Notes: generated by a model from the sequence alone, not told the origin. A stretch of DNA of 34,978 nucleotides from an uncultured Desulfobacteraceae bacterium (GCA_903953895.1 CAJBLH010000300.1:1-34978), one strand, 5' to 3'; positions 15,693-24,537 are shown, numbered from the stretch's first letter. Numbers and translations are program-made.

Positions 15693-16442
15693 ATGAAAAA
15701 AGCTGGCTTGATGTTCAGGCTCTTGTTGTTCTCAGTTATTCTGGTTTTTATGACTTCATCTGCTGCCATGGCGGACCTTTACTGGGAATCGGAACAGGAA
15801 ACCAAGGGAATGCCGGGACGACCGGATGAAACCAAGATCATCAAAACGTATCTGTCTGCCAATGCTTTTCGAACCGAACGGGAAGGCCAGATCAGCATCA
15901 TGAATTTCGATACCAAGATCATGTATCATATCAACCCGCAGGCCAAAACCTATCAGAAGATCAATATGGCGGAAATTGGAAAACCACCTGAAATGAAAGG
16001 TGACAAAGCCAATATGCAGCAACAGATGATGAAAAACATGATGGGCAATATTCAGGTGACGCCAACCCAGGAAACCCGCCAGATTGCCGGTTACAACTGC
16101 CAGAAATATCAGGTGACCGGCATGATGATGAACAGCGATTACTGGCTGTCCAAAGATGTCAAAGGGTACGACGAGATCAAGGAAATCGGGAAAAAAATAT
16201 CCGGTATTTTTGATGACAATCCCATGATGAAACAGATGAATATCCCTGGGATGATCAGCCAACTGGAAGGTTTTCCCGTGCAGATGGTCATGAATATCAT
16301 GCAGGGAACATCAACCACGACGTTGAAAAAAATCGAGAAAAAGTCCTTGGATAAATCTCTTTTTTCAGTTCCCGAGGGATATACCCAGACCCAGAGCAAA
16401 ATGCCCATGATGCCGAATCAGAAGGGGAAACCCGCGGAATAA
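15693..16442 (+). CDS. Exported DUF4412-type protein
   Basis: A 249-residue protein with a cleavable signal peptide (MKKAGLMFRLLLFSVILVFMTSS, probable cleavage after AMA) and the excellent ribosome-binding site AGGAGG 6 nt before ATG. The mature part reads as a beta-rich periplasmic domain with AFRTEREGQISIMNFDTKIMYHINPQAKTYQKI and IAGYNCQKYQVTGMMMNSDYWLSKD, similar to DUF4412 proteins. It is strikingly methionine-rich, particularly the MQQQMMKNMMGN run and NPMMKQMNIPGM; methionine clusters could bind copper or serve as oxidation sinks, though this is speculation. It is followed by a MITE-like element rather than a simple terminator. No function is established for the family. Confidence 0.75.
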   Translation: MKKAGLMFRLLLFSVILVFMTSSAAMADLYWESEQETKGMPGRPDETKIIKTYLSANAFRTEREGQISIMNFDTKIMYHINPQAKTYQKINMAEIGKPPEMKGDKANMQQQMMKNMMGNIQVTPTQETRQIAGYNCQKYQVTGMMMNSDYWLSKDVKGYDEIKEIGKKISGIFDDNPMMKQMNIPGMISQLEGFPVQMVMNIMQGTSTTTLKKIEKKSLDKSLFSVPEGYTQTQSKMPMMPNQKGKPAE

Positions 16443-16455
16443 GCACTGAGACATA

Positions 16456-16562
16456 TATACTCCAAACGGGCATAATCTGCGTTTTCCTTAACCTCCCTCC
16501 CCCAGCGGGGGAGGGCCGGGGTGGGGGTTCAAAAAGCGCAGATTGTTCCCGCTTGCAGTATA
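16456..16562. mobile_element. 107-bp MITE-like element with 26-bp inverted repeats
   Basis: The ends 16456-16481 and 16537-16562 are inverted repeats matching at 22 of 26 positions, each beginning TATACT and ending AATCTGCG. TA dinucleotides sit at the tips, as expected for TA-targeting insertion. The centre carries a perfect 9-bp hairpin (16495-16503 with 16507-16515, loop AGC) with core CTCCCCC-AGC-GGGGGAG. No coding capacity. The hairpin may also act as a transcription attenuator between the DUF4412 gene and trxB. A degenerate relative lies near 30030-30095. Confidence 0.7.
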
Positions 16563-16590
16563 GTTGCAGGAACAATCAAAGGAAAATGTC

Positions 16591-16788
16591 ATGCCGTTTG
16601 TCAGTCACCCCGGATTGCCGGGCAAAGTTTTTGTGCCGGTTTTCAATCCTGTAATATCCCGAAAACATCCCTGTCGAGACTGTTTTTCCTGTCAGCGATG
16701 CGGGGAAGACCGCTGCCAGATCTGTCGGGGACAGTCGGAAGCGGAATCTGAAAGCTCAGCGGAAGGAGATTGTTGTGTCAACCAGTGA
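16591..16788 (+). CDS. Small cysteine-rich protein overlapping trxB
   Basis: A 65-residue ORF starting at ATG 16591 with AAAGGA 8-10 nt upstream. Residues 28-45 hold six cysteines as CxxCxxCxxC (C28, C31, C34, C37) then CxxC (C42, C45), and a CC pair (C61-C62) sits at the tail. The N-terminus is a tidy MPFVSHPGLPGKVFVP. The stop lies 14 nt inside trxB, which has its own GGAAGGAG, so the two are probably translationally coupled. The spacing suggests a metal or Fe-S site, or redox-active thiols reduced by the TrxB-like enzyme. I recognise no named family. That it is real is supported by the ribosome-binding site, the cysteine pattern and the overlap, but it is short. Confidence 0.6.
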   Translation: MPFVSHPGLPGKVFVPVFNPVISRKHPCRDCFSCQRCGEDRCQICRGQSEAESESSAEGDCCVNQ

Positions 16789-17737
16789 AATCTATGATCT
16801 GATTATTGTCGGCGGCGGGCCAGGCGGGTTTTCCGCCGGAATTTACGCGATGCGGGCTGCCCTTAAAACCGTCTTGATCGAAAAAGGCGCCCCCGGTGGC
16901 CAGATGACCCTGTCCGGAGAAGTCGAAAATTATCCGGGAATCGAACGGATCAGCGGCCCGGATCTGTCCATGCAGTTTCATCAGCATGCGCTGTCTTATG
17001 GGCTGGAGATGATCAATGCGGAAGTCAAGGAAGTCGAGCCGGGTCTCGAATATCACGTGGTACATCTCGATGATGGATCCGCCCTGAGATCATATGCCGT
17101 GATCATTGGCACCGGCGGCAGCGCCCACAAGCTGAACATCCCAGGAGAAGCCGAATATTATGGTCAGGGGGTGTCCTATTGTGCGGTCTGTGACGGGTTT
17201 TTCTTCAGAAACAAAACCGTCGTGGTGATTGGCGGCGGAGACAGCGCGGCCGAAGAGTCGCTGTATCTGGCCAAACTGGCCAAACAGGTGTATATGGTTC
17301 ACCGTCGGGATACGCTTCGGGCCGGCAAGATTCTTCAGCAGCGGATCAAGGCGGAATGCAAGATCGAGATGCTCTGGGATTCTGTTCCCGTGGCGATCAA
17401 GGCTGATGCGCAAGGTGTTTCATCGGTTGAACTCCAGAATGTCAAGACCGGAGAGCATCGCGATTTGAAGACGGACGGTGTGTTCATTTTTGTCGGGTTC
17501 AGCCCCAACAACCAACTCGTTCCTTCCGGAATCGACATGAACGCCAAGGGGTATGTGGTTACCGATGACAAATGTGAAACCAATACCCCCGGAATCTATG
17601 TGATCGGCGATCTTCGCCAGAAATACGCGCGTCAGATCGTCGTTGCTGCCTCCGATGGGTGTACCGCAGCCCTGGCTGCGGCGCATTATGTGGAAAACAA
17701 GAAAGCGGCGGAATCGGATTCCTGTCAGTTGGTATAG
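16775..17737 (+). CDS. trxB: Thioredoxin-disulfide reductase
   Basis: A 320-residue low-molecular-weight thioredoxin reductase. It shows the FAD-binding GGGPGG at 13-18, the redox-active CAVC at C136-C139 followed by DG, the NADPH-binding GGGDSA at 153-158 with HRRD downstream, and the C-terminal FAD motif GIYVIGDLRQKYARQIVVAASDG. It transfers electrons from NADPH through FAD to thioredoxin-like proteins in the cytoplasm. Translation starts at GTG with GGAAGGAG 6 nt upstream, overlapping the small Cys-rich ORF by 14 nt. A pepP-like gene follows after 10 nt. The VKOR-DsbA protein at 24.5-25.7 kb handles the opposite, oxidative side in the envelope. Confidence 0.95.
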   Translation: MSTSEIYDLIIVGGGPGGFSAGIYAMRAALKTVLIEKGAPGGQMTLSGEVENYPGIERISGPDLSMQFHQHALSYGLEMINAEVKEVEPGLEYHVVHLDDGSALRSYAVIIGTGGSAHKLNIPGEAEYYGQGVSYCAVCDGFFFRNKTVVVIGGGDSAAEESLYLAKLAKQVYMVHRRDTLRAGKILQQRIKAECKIEMLWDSVPVAIKADAQGVSSVELQNVKTGEHRDLKTDGVFIFVGFSPNNQLVPSGIDMNAKGYVVTDDKCETNTPGIYVIGDLRQKYARQIVVAASDGCTAALAAAHYVENKKAAESDSCQLV

Positions 17738-17747
17738 CGTGTAACCC

Positions 17748-19037
17748 ATGAGATATGACCCTATCGATCCGGTACTGTTCATCGAAAATCGAAAAAAGTT
17801 GAAGGCTCGGCTCAAACCCAGTTCGATTGCCGTGTTTCTGTCCAATGACGTGATGCCGACCAGCGCTGATGGCAGGATGACTTTTGTTCAGCACTCGGAT
17901 ATCTTTTATTTCTGCGGTATTGATCAGGAGGAAACCATCCTGGTGGTATGCCCGGATGCCCAAGAGGAAAAACATCGGGAAATTTTGTTTATCCGGGAAA
18001 CCAGCGAAAAGATCGCAATCTGGGAAGGCCAGAAACTCTCACGGGACCAGGCAACCGTCATATCCGGCATTCAAACCGTTTACTGGACGCGCGAATACGA
18101 GCCCGTGTCCCGGTCTCTGGTGATCGAATCTGAAACAATCTACTTGAATACCAATGAACACCTGCGGGCGGAAGTCGTTGTTGAAACGCGGGAAATGCGA
18201 TATTTAAAGGAGTGCATGGCCAGGTATCCGCTGCATCACTACGAACGGCTGGCGCCTGTCATGCATGCCCTTCGGGCCGTCAAATCGCAGATAGAGTTGA
18301 ACCTGATTCAAAAAGCCTGTCATATCACCGAGAAAGCGTTTCGGAGGTTACTGTCCTTTATCCGTTCCGGCGTCTGGGAATTCGAGATCGAGGCTGAAAT
18401 TATTCACGAATTTCTGATGAACCGGTCTCGGGGGCCGGCCTATCCGTCCATCATTGCCTCGGGGGCGAATGCCTGCGTTCTTCACTACGAAAACAATAAC
18501 CGGCAGTGCCTGGACGGCGAGTTGGTGCTGATGGATTTCGGGGCGGAATATGCCGGCTATGCATCCGATCTGTCCAGGACGGTTCCGGTCAACGGCCGGT
18601 TCAGCCCACGGCAAAAGGCGGTCTATAATGCGGTTCTGCGGGTAAAGCGAGCAGCCATCGCCATGCTGCTTCCCGGCAATACGCTGGCCGACTGTCACAA
18701 GGCCGTCGGCTCTTTGATGGAAAAAGAACTGGTGGATTTAGGGCTTCTGACGGTGGCCGACATTCAGAATCAATCCGTCGATATGCCGGCCTACAAGCAG
18801 TTTTTCATGCATGGAACGTCTCATCACCTTGGCCTCAATGTTCATGATTACGGCAACCGGTACCGATTTTTCGAGCCTGGCATGGTGTTTACCGTCGAAC
18901 CGGGCATTTATATCCGGGAGGAAGGCATCGGCGTCCGGATTGAAAACGATATCGTGATCACGGCCGATGGGCCGGTGGATATCATGAAAGGCATTCCGAT
19001 AGAAGCCGATGAAATCGAAATGCTGATGGCATCCTGA
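17748..19037 (+). CDS. Xaa-Pro aminopeptidase (M24 metallopeptidase)
   Basis: A 429-residue protein with an N-terminal AMP_N/creatinase-like domain (~1-170) and a C-terminal M24 pita-bread domain (~180-425). The dimetal ligands are visible in order: DFGAEYAGYASDLSRTVPV (two Asp), GTSHHLGLNVHD (His), FTVEPGIYI (Glu) and VRIENDIVIT (Glu). Length and architecture match PepP, which removes N-terminal residues preceding proline. It is cytoplasmic, 10 nt downstream of trxB and probably in the same transcript. No strong ribosome-binding site is seen, which fits coupling to trxB. Confidence 0.92.
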   Translation: MRYDPIDPVLFIENRKKLKARLKPSSIAVFLSNDVMPTSADGRMTFVQHSDIFYFCGIDQEETILVVCPDAQEEKHREILFIRETSEKIAIWEGQKLSRDQATVISGIQTVYWTREYEPVSRSLVIESETIYLNTNEHLRAEVVVETREMRYLKECMARYPLHHYERLAPVMHALRAVKSQIELNLIQKACHITEKAFRRLLSFIRSGVWEFEIEAEIIHEFLMNRSRGPAYPSIIASGANACVLHYENNNRQCLDGELVLMDFGAEYAGYASDLSRTVPVNGRFSPRQKAVYNAVLRVKRAAIAMLLPGNTLADCHKAVGSLMEKELVDLGLLTVADIQNQSVDMPAYKQFFMHGTSHHLGLNVHDYGNRYRFFEPGMVFTVEPGIYIREEGIGVRIENDIVITADGPVDIMKGIPIEADEIEMLMAS

Positions 19038-19171
19038 TTTTTTTCGGCCAAATCCTTATGACTGTTTGATTTCCCACTCTTTCACATAGATAAATTGGTA
19101 TTCATCATTGCCGATATTTGGCATGGGGTCACGGATCAGCGGACTGGAATTTGATGACAGGGAGGTACAAA

Positions 19172-19879
19172 ATGAATCTGGAAACCTTAAAAACTACTAT
19201 TCGTCAGGAGTTGCCGCATCTGTTAAGGCTTGATCCCGAATTTAGATCCTATATTGTCGAGATTACTCGCCAGGAGTGTGCGGATCGACATGAAACCCGA
19301 GACCGTTTTCATGAGATTCTGGATGAAATGCGCCGGGATCGTGAAAAACAAGATGAAAAATGGGATGAGCAAAACCGCCTGTGGCGGGAACAGTGGACCG
19401 AACATCAACGTCAACATACGGAAGAATTCAACAAGCTGCATGAAGAGATCATGGCGCTTGCCAAAAAACAGGACAGGTCCATTGGCGCGCTGGGAGCCAG
19501 GTGGGGTATGCAGTCTGAAAAATCGTTTCGGAATGCGCTGGCAGGCATACTGGAAGAAAACTTCGGTGTGGAAGTATTGAATATCAATGACTATGACGAG
19601 CAAGGCGTGGTCTTCGGAAGGCCGGATCAGATCGAACTGGATGTGATCATCAAGAATGGGTTGCTGTTGATCTGTGAACTGAAATCATCCATAGGCAAAG
19701 CAGATATCCATATATTCGAACGCAAGGCTCGATTTTATGAAAGCCGCCATAACTGTAAGGCAAACAGACTGATTGTGATTTCACCCATGATTGATCCCAA
19801 AGCTCAGAAACTGGCGGACAGGCTTCATATTCAAACGTTCAGTGATTCAGAGGAAGTCGAAAGCCTCGAAAACTTATAG
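19172..19879 (+). CDS. Coiled-coil PD-(D/E)XK nuclease-like protein (DUF3782-type)
   Basis: A 235-residue protein from ATG 19172, which has GGGAGG 6 nt upstream. Residues ~25-105 are a highly charged heptad-rich coiled coil (REKQDEKWDEQNRLWREQW). The C-terminal ~120 residues hold a PD-(D/E)XK-type core: FRNALAGILEENFG, QIELDVIIKNGLLLICELKSS with the D...ELK signature, then KARFYESRHNCKANRLIVISP. This matches uncharacterised DUF3782-like proteins, often multi-copy in deltaproteobacteria and cyanobacteria. Nuclease activity is predicted from the fold only. It stands alone between pepP and the DUF6178 gene. A role in defence or mobile DNA is a guess. Confidence 0.75.
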   Translation: MNLETLKTTIRQELPHLLRLDPEFRSYIVEITRQECADRHETRDRFHEILDEMRRDREKQDEKWDEQNRLWREQWTEHQRQHTEEFNKLHEEIMALAKKQDRSIGALGARWGMQSEKSFRNALAGILEENFGVEVLNINDYDEQGVVFGRPDQIELDVIIKNGLLLICELKSSIGKADIHIFERKARFYESRHNCKANRLIVISPMIDPKAQKLADRLHIQTFSDSEEVESLENL

Positions 19880-19942
19880 GGGGATATCATATCATGTACT
19901 ATTTCCGTCTACTTTATTCTGCCTTTTTTATATTTCGATAAC

Positions 19943-21706
19943 ATGATGAATCACATCAAAAAATCGTCTCTATCCGTTCAGCAGGCCATCGCCGAAGTGG
20001 GCGAATTGCGAAAGACCGTGCTGGCGCTTCCACCGGAAAAGGCCATGGATGCCATTCTGGAGGCCCGGCAGCCTGCTGCTCTGGTGCATTCCATCCCGGA
20101 AACCGATCTGTATTTTCTGGTTCAGGATATCGGGCCGGAGGACTGCATGCCGCTTCTGTCTCTGGCCTCGAATGCGCAATGGGATTTCATGCTGGATATG
20201 GCGATCTGGAAAGGCGATCGGATTGAAAACCGTTCTCTGACCCGCTGGTTGAACCTGAGATTTCTGGCGGACCCTGACCGCTTTTTACGTTGGTTTCTAA
20301 ACGATGAGACGGAATTTGTCGAATGGTATCTCTTCAGAAACATCCATATCCAATTTCTGGAACCCGATGAAGAACCGTCCGATATTCCGGACGCATTCAT
20401 GACATTGGATAATATGGCGTATTTTCGCTTTTTGCCGGAATCCGGATATCCGGCGGATTCTGAAGAGGAGCCACCGGAAACCAACGAAGAACGTTACACA
20501 TTTATCACTCGTTTTCTGGGGAAACTCCTATCCGAAGATCCGATACAATACCTCAATGTGATGCAGGAAGTCCGAACCATTCTTTCGGCTGAAACCGAAG
20601 AAGAAGCCTGGCGGCTCCGGAACGTCCGGATGGCCGAAAAAGGATTTCTTCCTTTTGAGGAGGCCATCGGCGTGTATCAACCATTGAAACCGGATGCCAT
20701 TCCCAAACGGATCATTTCCAAAAAAAGAACCGGTGAGCCGCATGCGCCGGTGCCGGCCTATGCTTTGGCGCCATTGAAAGCCGATAATGCATTTGTTCGC
20801 TCTCTAAAAGTACTGGAACACGACCCCCTGCTTCCGAAGATTCAGATGGAACTGGCCGCATTGGTGAATCAACTGGTGGTCGCGGATCAGAAAATGATTG
20901 AATCCAGAGCCGATATTGAAGAAATCGCCAAAAAAGCAGCGGGATATTTATCTATCGGATTAGAGCGGCTATCTGATGAAAAACCACTGGATTCGGTTAA
21001 GAGCGCTTCTCTGGTTCGCTCCAGGCTGCTGTCGGGAATTTTTCGTGTGGGCTATGGAGCCGCCCTGGAACTGAAATGGCAAGCTCAGGCATGGGTGAAA
21101 CAAAGCTGGTTCAAGGCCCAAAAATTACCGCTGGGTTTCTGGGGAGAAGCATGGCTTGGGGTTCTGGGCGGTCTGTTGATCAAAAAGCCCTTGTTTTTCG
21201 ACAATTATCAGACGGGTGTTCTCTACAGGGAATTCCGGTCTCATGACGATATTCAGCAAACTCACGCTTTCTTGAATCAGATTATCCGGTTTGACCAGAT
21301 TTTCGGGGCCATGACGGATGATCTGACACCTTTTTTGCAGGCAGTTCCTTCCAGACAGAGCCTTTCCTGCAAGAATCTTCTTCTGAGCCGCTGGGCGCAG
21401 AGCCATATCGGTCTGGCTGCTGAAAATGTGCCCATTCCAATGGACAGATTCACCCTGTTTTTTCATGAACTCTTTGGAAAACCGGCAAAGCCGGATGCTT
21501 CAAAGCCGAGAAAAATCACAAAAGCCATGAAATTATCTTTTTTGCGCTGGCTGTCTGAAAAAACCGGGTGGACTGCCACCGAGCTGACGCATCGCTGCGG
21601 GCCGGAACTGGATCACCTTTTTGCAGAACTGGAAGGAGAGCTGGGTGCGGTTTCGGAAGCTGATCTGAATTCCAGGTATATTCAGTTGTTTCTGGTTGTT
21701 CCATAA
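19943..21706 (+). CDS. DUF6178-like protein
   Basis: A 587-residue soluble, helix-rich protein with no signal peptide or membrane segment. Recognisable stretches include LPPEKAMDAILEARQPAALVHSIPETDLYFLVQDIG near the N-terminus and RWLNLRFLADPDRFLRWFLNDETEFVEWYL, resembling the DUF6178 family found in Desulfobacterota. The N-terminal half has a repeated pattern of acidic helices. No catalytic motif was recognised and the family has no assigned function. Two adjacent ATGs could start it and the ribosome-binding site is poor. It ends 27 nt from the convergent gene at 21734. Confidence 0.65.
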   Translation: MMNHIKKSSLSVQQAIAEVGELRKTVLALPPEKAMDAILEARQPAALVHSIPETDLYFLVQDIGPEDCMPLLSLASNAQWDFMLDMAIWKGDRIENRSLTRWLNLRFLADPDRFLRWFLNDETEFVEWYLFRNIHIQFLEPDEEPSDIPDAFMTLDNMAYFRFLPESGYPADSEEEPPETNEERYTFITRFLGKLLSEDPIQYLNVMQEVRTILSAETEEEAWRLRNVRMAEKGFLPFEEAIGVYQPLKPDAIPKRIISKKRTGEPHAPVPAYALAPLKADNAFVRSLKVLEHDPLLPKIQMELAALVNQLVVADQKMIESRADIEEIAKKAAGYLSIGLERLSDEKPLDSVKSASLVRSRLLSGIFRVGYGAALELKWQAQAWVKQSWFKAQKLPLGFWGEAWLGVLGGLLIKKPLFFDNYQTGVLYREFRSHDDIQQTHAFLNQIIRFDQIFGAMTDDLTPFLQAVPSRQSLSCKNLLLSRWAQSHIGLAAENVPIPMDRFTLFFHELFGKPAKPDASKPRKITKAMKLSFLRWLSEKTGWTATELTHRCGPELDHLFAELEGELGAVSEADLNSRYIQLFLVVP

Positions 21707-21733
21707 AAGACAGATTGTTTCTGCACACCTTCA

Positions 21734-22540
21734 TCACTCACGCAAGATGTGATCCAGAATGTGGATACGGTTGATGATGTTATCCCTGTCAATTGAAACA
21801 ACCCGGACGCCTTGAAGCATGATGGCTTCCATGGGTGAAGTTCTTAAAAGATGATCCTGCCTGTCGGCCATATCGAGGAGATGAATGAGCCGATCTTTTT
21901 CAGCGCTCAATGCCAGCTTTACATCGGATTCTGGATGGGGATCGCTGAGAAACTCAAGCGTAACATCCAGATATTCAATGAAACTGTTTGTCTGATGGAT
22001 GCATTTTTCAATGATTTCCTGTAGCAGCCGGATATGCGATTCACTGTGAATCCATCTGGAATTTCTCAGCCGAATCTTGCATCGGGTTCGGAGAGGCTCT
22101 TCTGAAAAACGGTGCAGCGATTCAATGATCCGGGCATCTGTTTTTCGGGATATATTCAGCCGGGAGATGACAGTTTGAATGGATTCAGGAGGAATCATGA
22201 CCGGCATGCTGCCAGTACCCGGAAAATGCAGAATTGTTTCCAGACTCCGGGATATCAGTAATTCACAGATTGTTTTTTCATCGGTTTTGCGGTAATTGAA
22301 GCTTTCGATAAGCCCCTCGATGGCGATCTGAAAACTTTCATCCGGAAACAGAATCAGCTCAAAGAGCGATGCCCCCTCGCTGGATGTCTCATCGACTATG
22401 GAGTGGCGGATGCTTTCCAGGGAATTTATTCCAGAGACGGACATGATGTACTGCATGATGTCGGGGCTTACGCAAATGCCGCGGCATAGTTCGTTTTGTA
22501 TGGCGTCAGCCAGTAGTAAACACGGGGAATCGGAATTCAT
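21734..22540 (-). CDS. Hypothetical alpha-helical protein
   Basis: A 268-residue soluble protein of unrecognised family, predicted largely helical, with no signal peptide. It has repeated S/E/R-rich helices (ISRLNISRKTDARIIESLHRFSEEPLRTRCKIRLRNSRW) and a C-terminal heptad-like stretch. It keeps an open frame with normal codon use and an AGGGCG upstream of ATG, so it is likely genuine. Its start is only 30 nt from the divergent lipoprotein gene at 22571, so its promoter must overlap that gene's leader or coding sequence. No function can be assigned. Confidence 0.6.
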   Translation of the reverse strand: MNSDSPCLLLADAIQNELCRGICVSPDIMQYIMSVSGINSLESIRHSIVDETSSEGASLFELILFPDESFQIAIEGLIESFNYRKTDEKTICELLISRSLETILHFPGTGSMPVMIPPESIQTVISRLNISRKTDARIIESLHRFSEEPLRTRCKIRLRNSRWIHSESHIRLLQEIIEKCIHQTNSFIEYLDVTLEFLSDPHPESDVKLALSAEKDRLIHLLDMADRQDHLLRTSPMEAIMLQGVRVVSIDRDNIINRIHILDHILRE

Positions 22541-22570
22541 AACGCCCTATCGTATTAAAGGAGGATTCGT

Positions 22571-22795
22571 ATGAAACGTGTTATATTGTCAATGATGATC
22601 CTGTTATCCGTTTCCGTATCCGGCTGCACCGGCGATAAGGCCAAGGATATGATGGATACGGCGATTCTTGAGGAAAAACAACATAATTCGGATCATGCCC
22701 GGCAGTTGTACCAGGAAATCATTCAAAAATATCCAGACAGTTCCGTTGCCAAGGATGCCCAGAGACGGCTGTCTGAGCTGAAAACCCAGCCTTGA
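22571..22795 (+). CDS. Small TPR-like lipoprotein
   Basis: A 74-residue lipoprotein with a strong AAAGGAGG ribosome-binding site. The signal MKRVILSMMILLSVSVSGC ends in a lipobox with the lipidated C19. The mature ~55 residues form a single tetratricopeptide-like helical hairpin (HARQLYQEIIQKYPDSSVAKDAQRRLSEL), as in the BamD/YfgC outer-membrane-assembly style repeats but with only one unit. It lies divergently from the hypothetical gene at 21734-22540. Such small proteins are probably adaptors at the membrane; the partner is unknown. Confidence 0.75.
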   Translation: MKRVILSMMILLSVSVSGCTGDKAKDMMDTAILEEKQHNSDHARQLYQEIIQKYPDSSVAKDAQRRLSELKTQP

Positions 22796-22826
22796 TCATC
22801 AATAGGGCTGTTCCAAGCTGCGCCAA

Positions 22827-24473
22827 TCATTCTTCAAGGGCAAACAGCCCATGTCCGCCGGATGAGAACAGCAAACGGGCCCGGTTTTGAAAGAACCGGG
22901 CCAAAATTTCCCTGTGGTGATCGGTCAAGGCGCCAAGCCAGCGGTCGAAAAGATCGTATCGGATCAGAAGATGGGTAATGCCCTGTTTTTGTAACAAGGA
23001 TTCGACGGTTTGATGTGAGTCGGCGTCACCGATGGCAGGAATCGGCAATTTCATGTCAAACACAACATCCCTGTCAAAATAATATCCCCGGTTCCCCAGG
23101 AAAATGGCCAGGATTCTGGCTGTTTCGGGCAGGGTTTCATTGGCATACCGGATGGCCGGATATTCCGCTCTGAACTGCGTGATATACGCATCCCTGTTGA
23201 TAGCCCCACGGATATAGGGTATGGCGTTGACCACGTTGAACTGACCGATCACGTAATCGGCCGGATAGAGCGCCAGTATGCCGGCCCATATACAGAATTG
23301 CATCCATATCTGCTTTTGGGGATGGCGGAATTCCTGAACACACCCCAGCAGATTGTGCAGGCCGATGATGGACAGAACCACCAGCGGCGGAACGATGGGT
23401 GCGATGTAGCGGATTCGCATGTCGGTGGTGACGAACGCATACAGCAGAAACAATACGGAAAATGCCAGAAATGTCGAAATTTCATACCGGAATGGGCCGG
23501 CCTTGTTCCGGATGCGGAAAAAGGCAAAAAACGGCAGCAGAAAAATCAGCGGTGTCAGCTTTCCATCAAAATGGGCCGGTTCGTCATCTTTTCCTTCAAA
23601 AAAAATGCGAATCGGGATGAGCGATGTTTGCCACCAGGGTTCATGGAACACGTATTTTCGAATCAGAAAATGGCCCATGCGCTTTGTTGGTATCGGGTCT
23701 CCCTCATCGGTTATGGACGATGCTGATTTCTGTGCATACGGGTGAAACCAGGAATCATAAAGCGGGTATACGGGATTTTGTTTCCAGATGATATTGCGGA
23801 TCATCCAGGGAGAAAAGACAATCAAGGAAACAGACAGGTAAATGAAGGCGTATCCCAATGGTCTGAGAAAACTTTTTTTTTCTGTGGAAGACAACCGGGC
23901 ATGGCTGAAAGCAACCAACAGGGTCAGTAAAAACAACGTAATCAGTCCGTTATATTTTGTGCCCAGCGCCATGCCGCACCCGACGGCGGAAATCAGCAGA
24001 TTTTTTAGTTGAAAATCGCTTTCAGCCCATTTCTGGAGGTAGATAAGCGAAAACATAGAGAAGAAAATGAGCCCCAGATCCACATAGGCGGTGATGGACA
24101 GTTTCACGATGATGGGGATGGAAAGAAACAGCAGTATGCCAAACGAGGCGTAAAGGGTGTTCAGCCGGTATTTGAGATATCTGAAGATCAGCCAGGCTGT
24201 CAGCAGTGCAAATGCAAAATGAATATATTTCGGCAGGATGTCGTTTCCGAAATAGAGCGCAGCGGCGTAAAGCAGGTCTATATTCATGGGAAAATACGAA
24301 AACTCGACAGCCGGAATTTCATAAATTCCCCCATGTTTCAGGTACAGTTTGGGAACATAGAGATGGTGTGTCAGCGAATCTCTATCGACCGGGGGGGCGG
24401 ATCCCAGAATGCCGATGGAAATAACAACCAACAGGATGAGCGTGATGCAAACGGCATGAAGGCTTGTTTTCAT
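22827..24473 (-). CDS. ArnT/GT39-type membrane glycosyltransferase
   Basis: A 548-residue protein with about ten hydrophobic segments and a soluble C-terminal portion. After the first helix, PPVDRDSLTHHLYVPKLYLKHGGIYEIP gives the Asp-containing periplasmic loop of GT-C transferases that use polyprenyl-phosphate sugars. FSPWMIRNIIWKQNPVYPLYDSWF is typical of ArnT/dolichyl-P-mannose-type enzymes. It should transfer a sugar from a lipid carrier to an acceptor on the outer face of the inner membrane. It lies downstream of the VKOR-DsbA gene on the same strand, with a 64-nt gap. Donor and acceptor are unknown; protein O-glycosylation or lipid decoration are both possible. Confidence 0.75.
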   Translation of the reverse strand: MKTSLHAVCITLILLVVISIGILGSAPPVDRDSLTHHLYVPKLYLKHGGIYEIPAVEFSYFPMNIDLLYAAALYFGNDILPKYIHFAFALLTAWLIFRYLKYRLNTLYASFGILLFLSIPIIVKLSITAYVDLGLIFFSMFSLIYLQKWAESDFQLKNLLISAVGCGMALGTKYNGLITLFLLTLLVAFSHARLSSTEKKSFLRPLGYAFIYLSVSLIVFSPWMIRNIIWKQNPVYPLYDSWFHPYAQKSASSITDEGDPIPTKRMGHFLIRKYVFHEPWWQTSLIPIRIFFEGKDDEPAHFDGKLTPLIFLLPFFAFFRIRNKAGPFRYEISTFLAFSVLFLLYAFVTTDMRIRYIAPIVPPLVVLSIIGLHNLLGCVQEFRHPQKQIWMQFCIWAGILALYPADYVIGQFNVVNAIPYIRGAINRDAYITQFRAEYPAIRYANETLPETARILAIFLGNRGYYFDRDVVFDMKLPIPAIGDADSHQTVESLLQKQGITHLLIRYDLFDRWLGALTDHHREILARFFQNRARLLFSSGGHGLFALEE

Positions 24474-24537
24474 CGGCGACTTTCATCGATGCGTTGGGTT
24501 TCGGTTAATGAATGGTTGTTCTGATTCCTTTTGGCCT

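Noticed and set aside
16297-16575. Minus-strand frame with PRPSPAGGGR across the GC hairpin
   Set aside because: The peptide is a translation of the inverted-repeat element and the end of the DUF4412-type gene; not a real protein.
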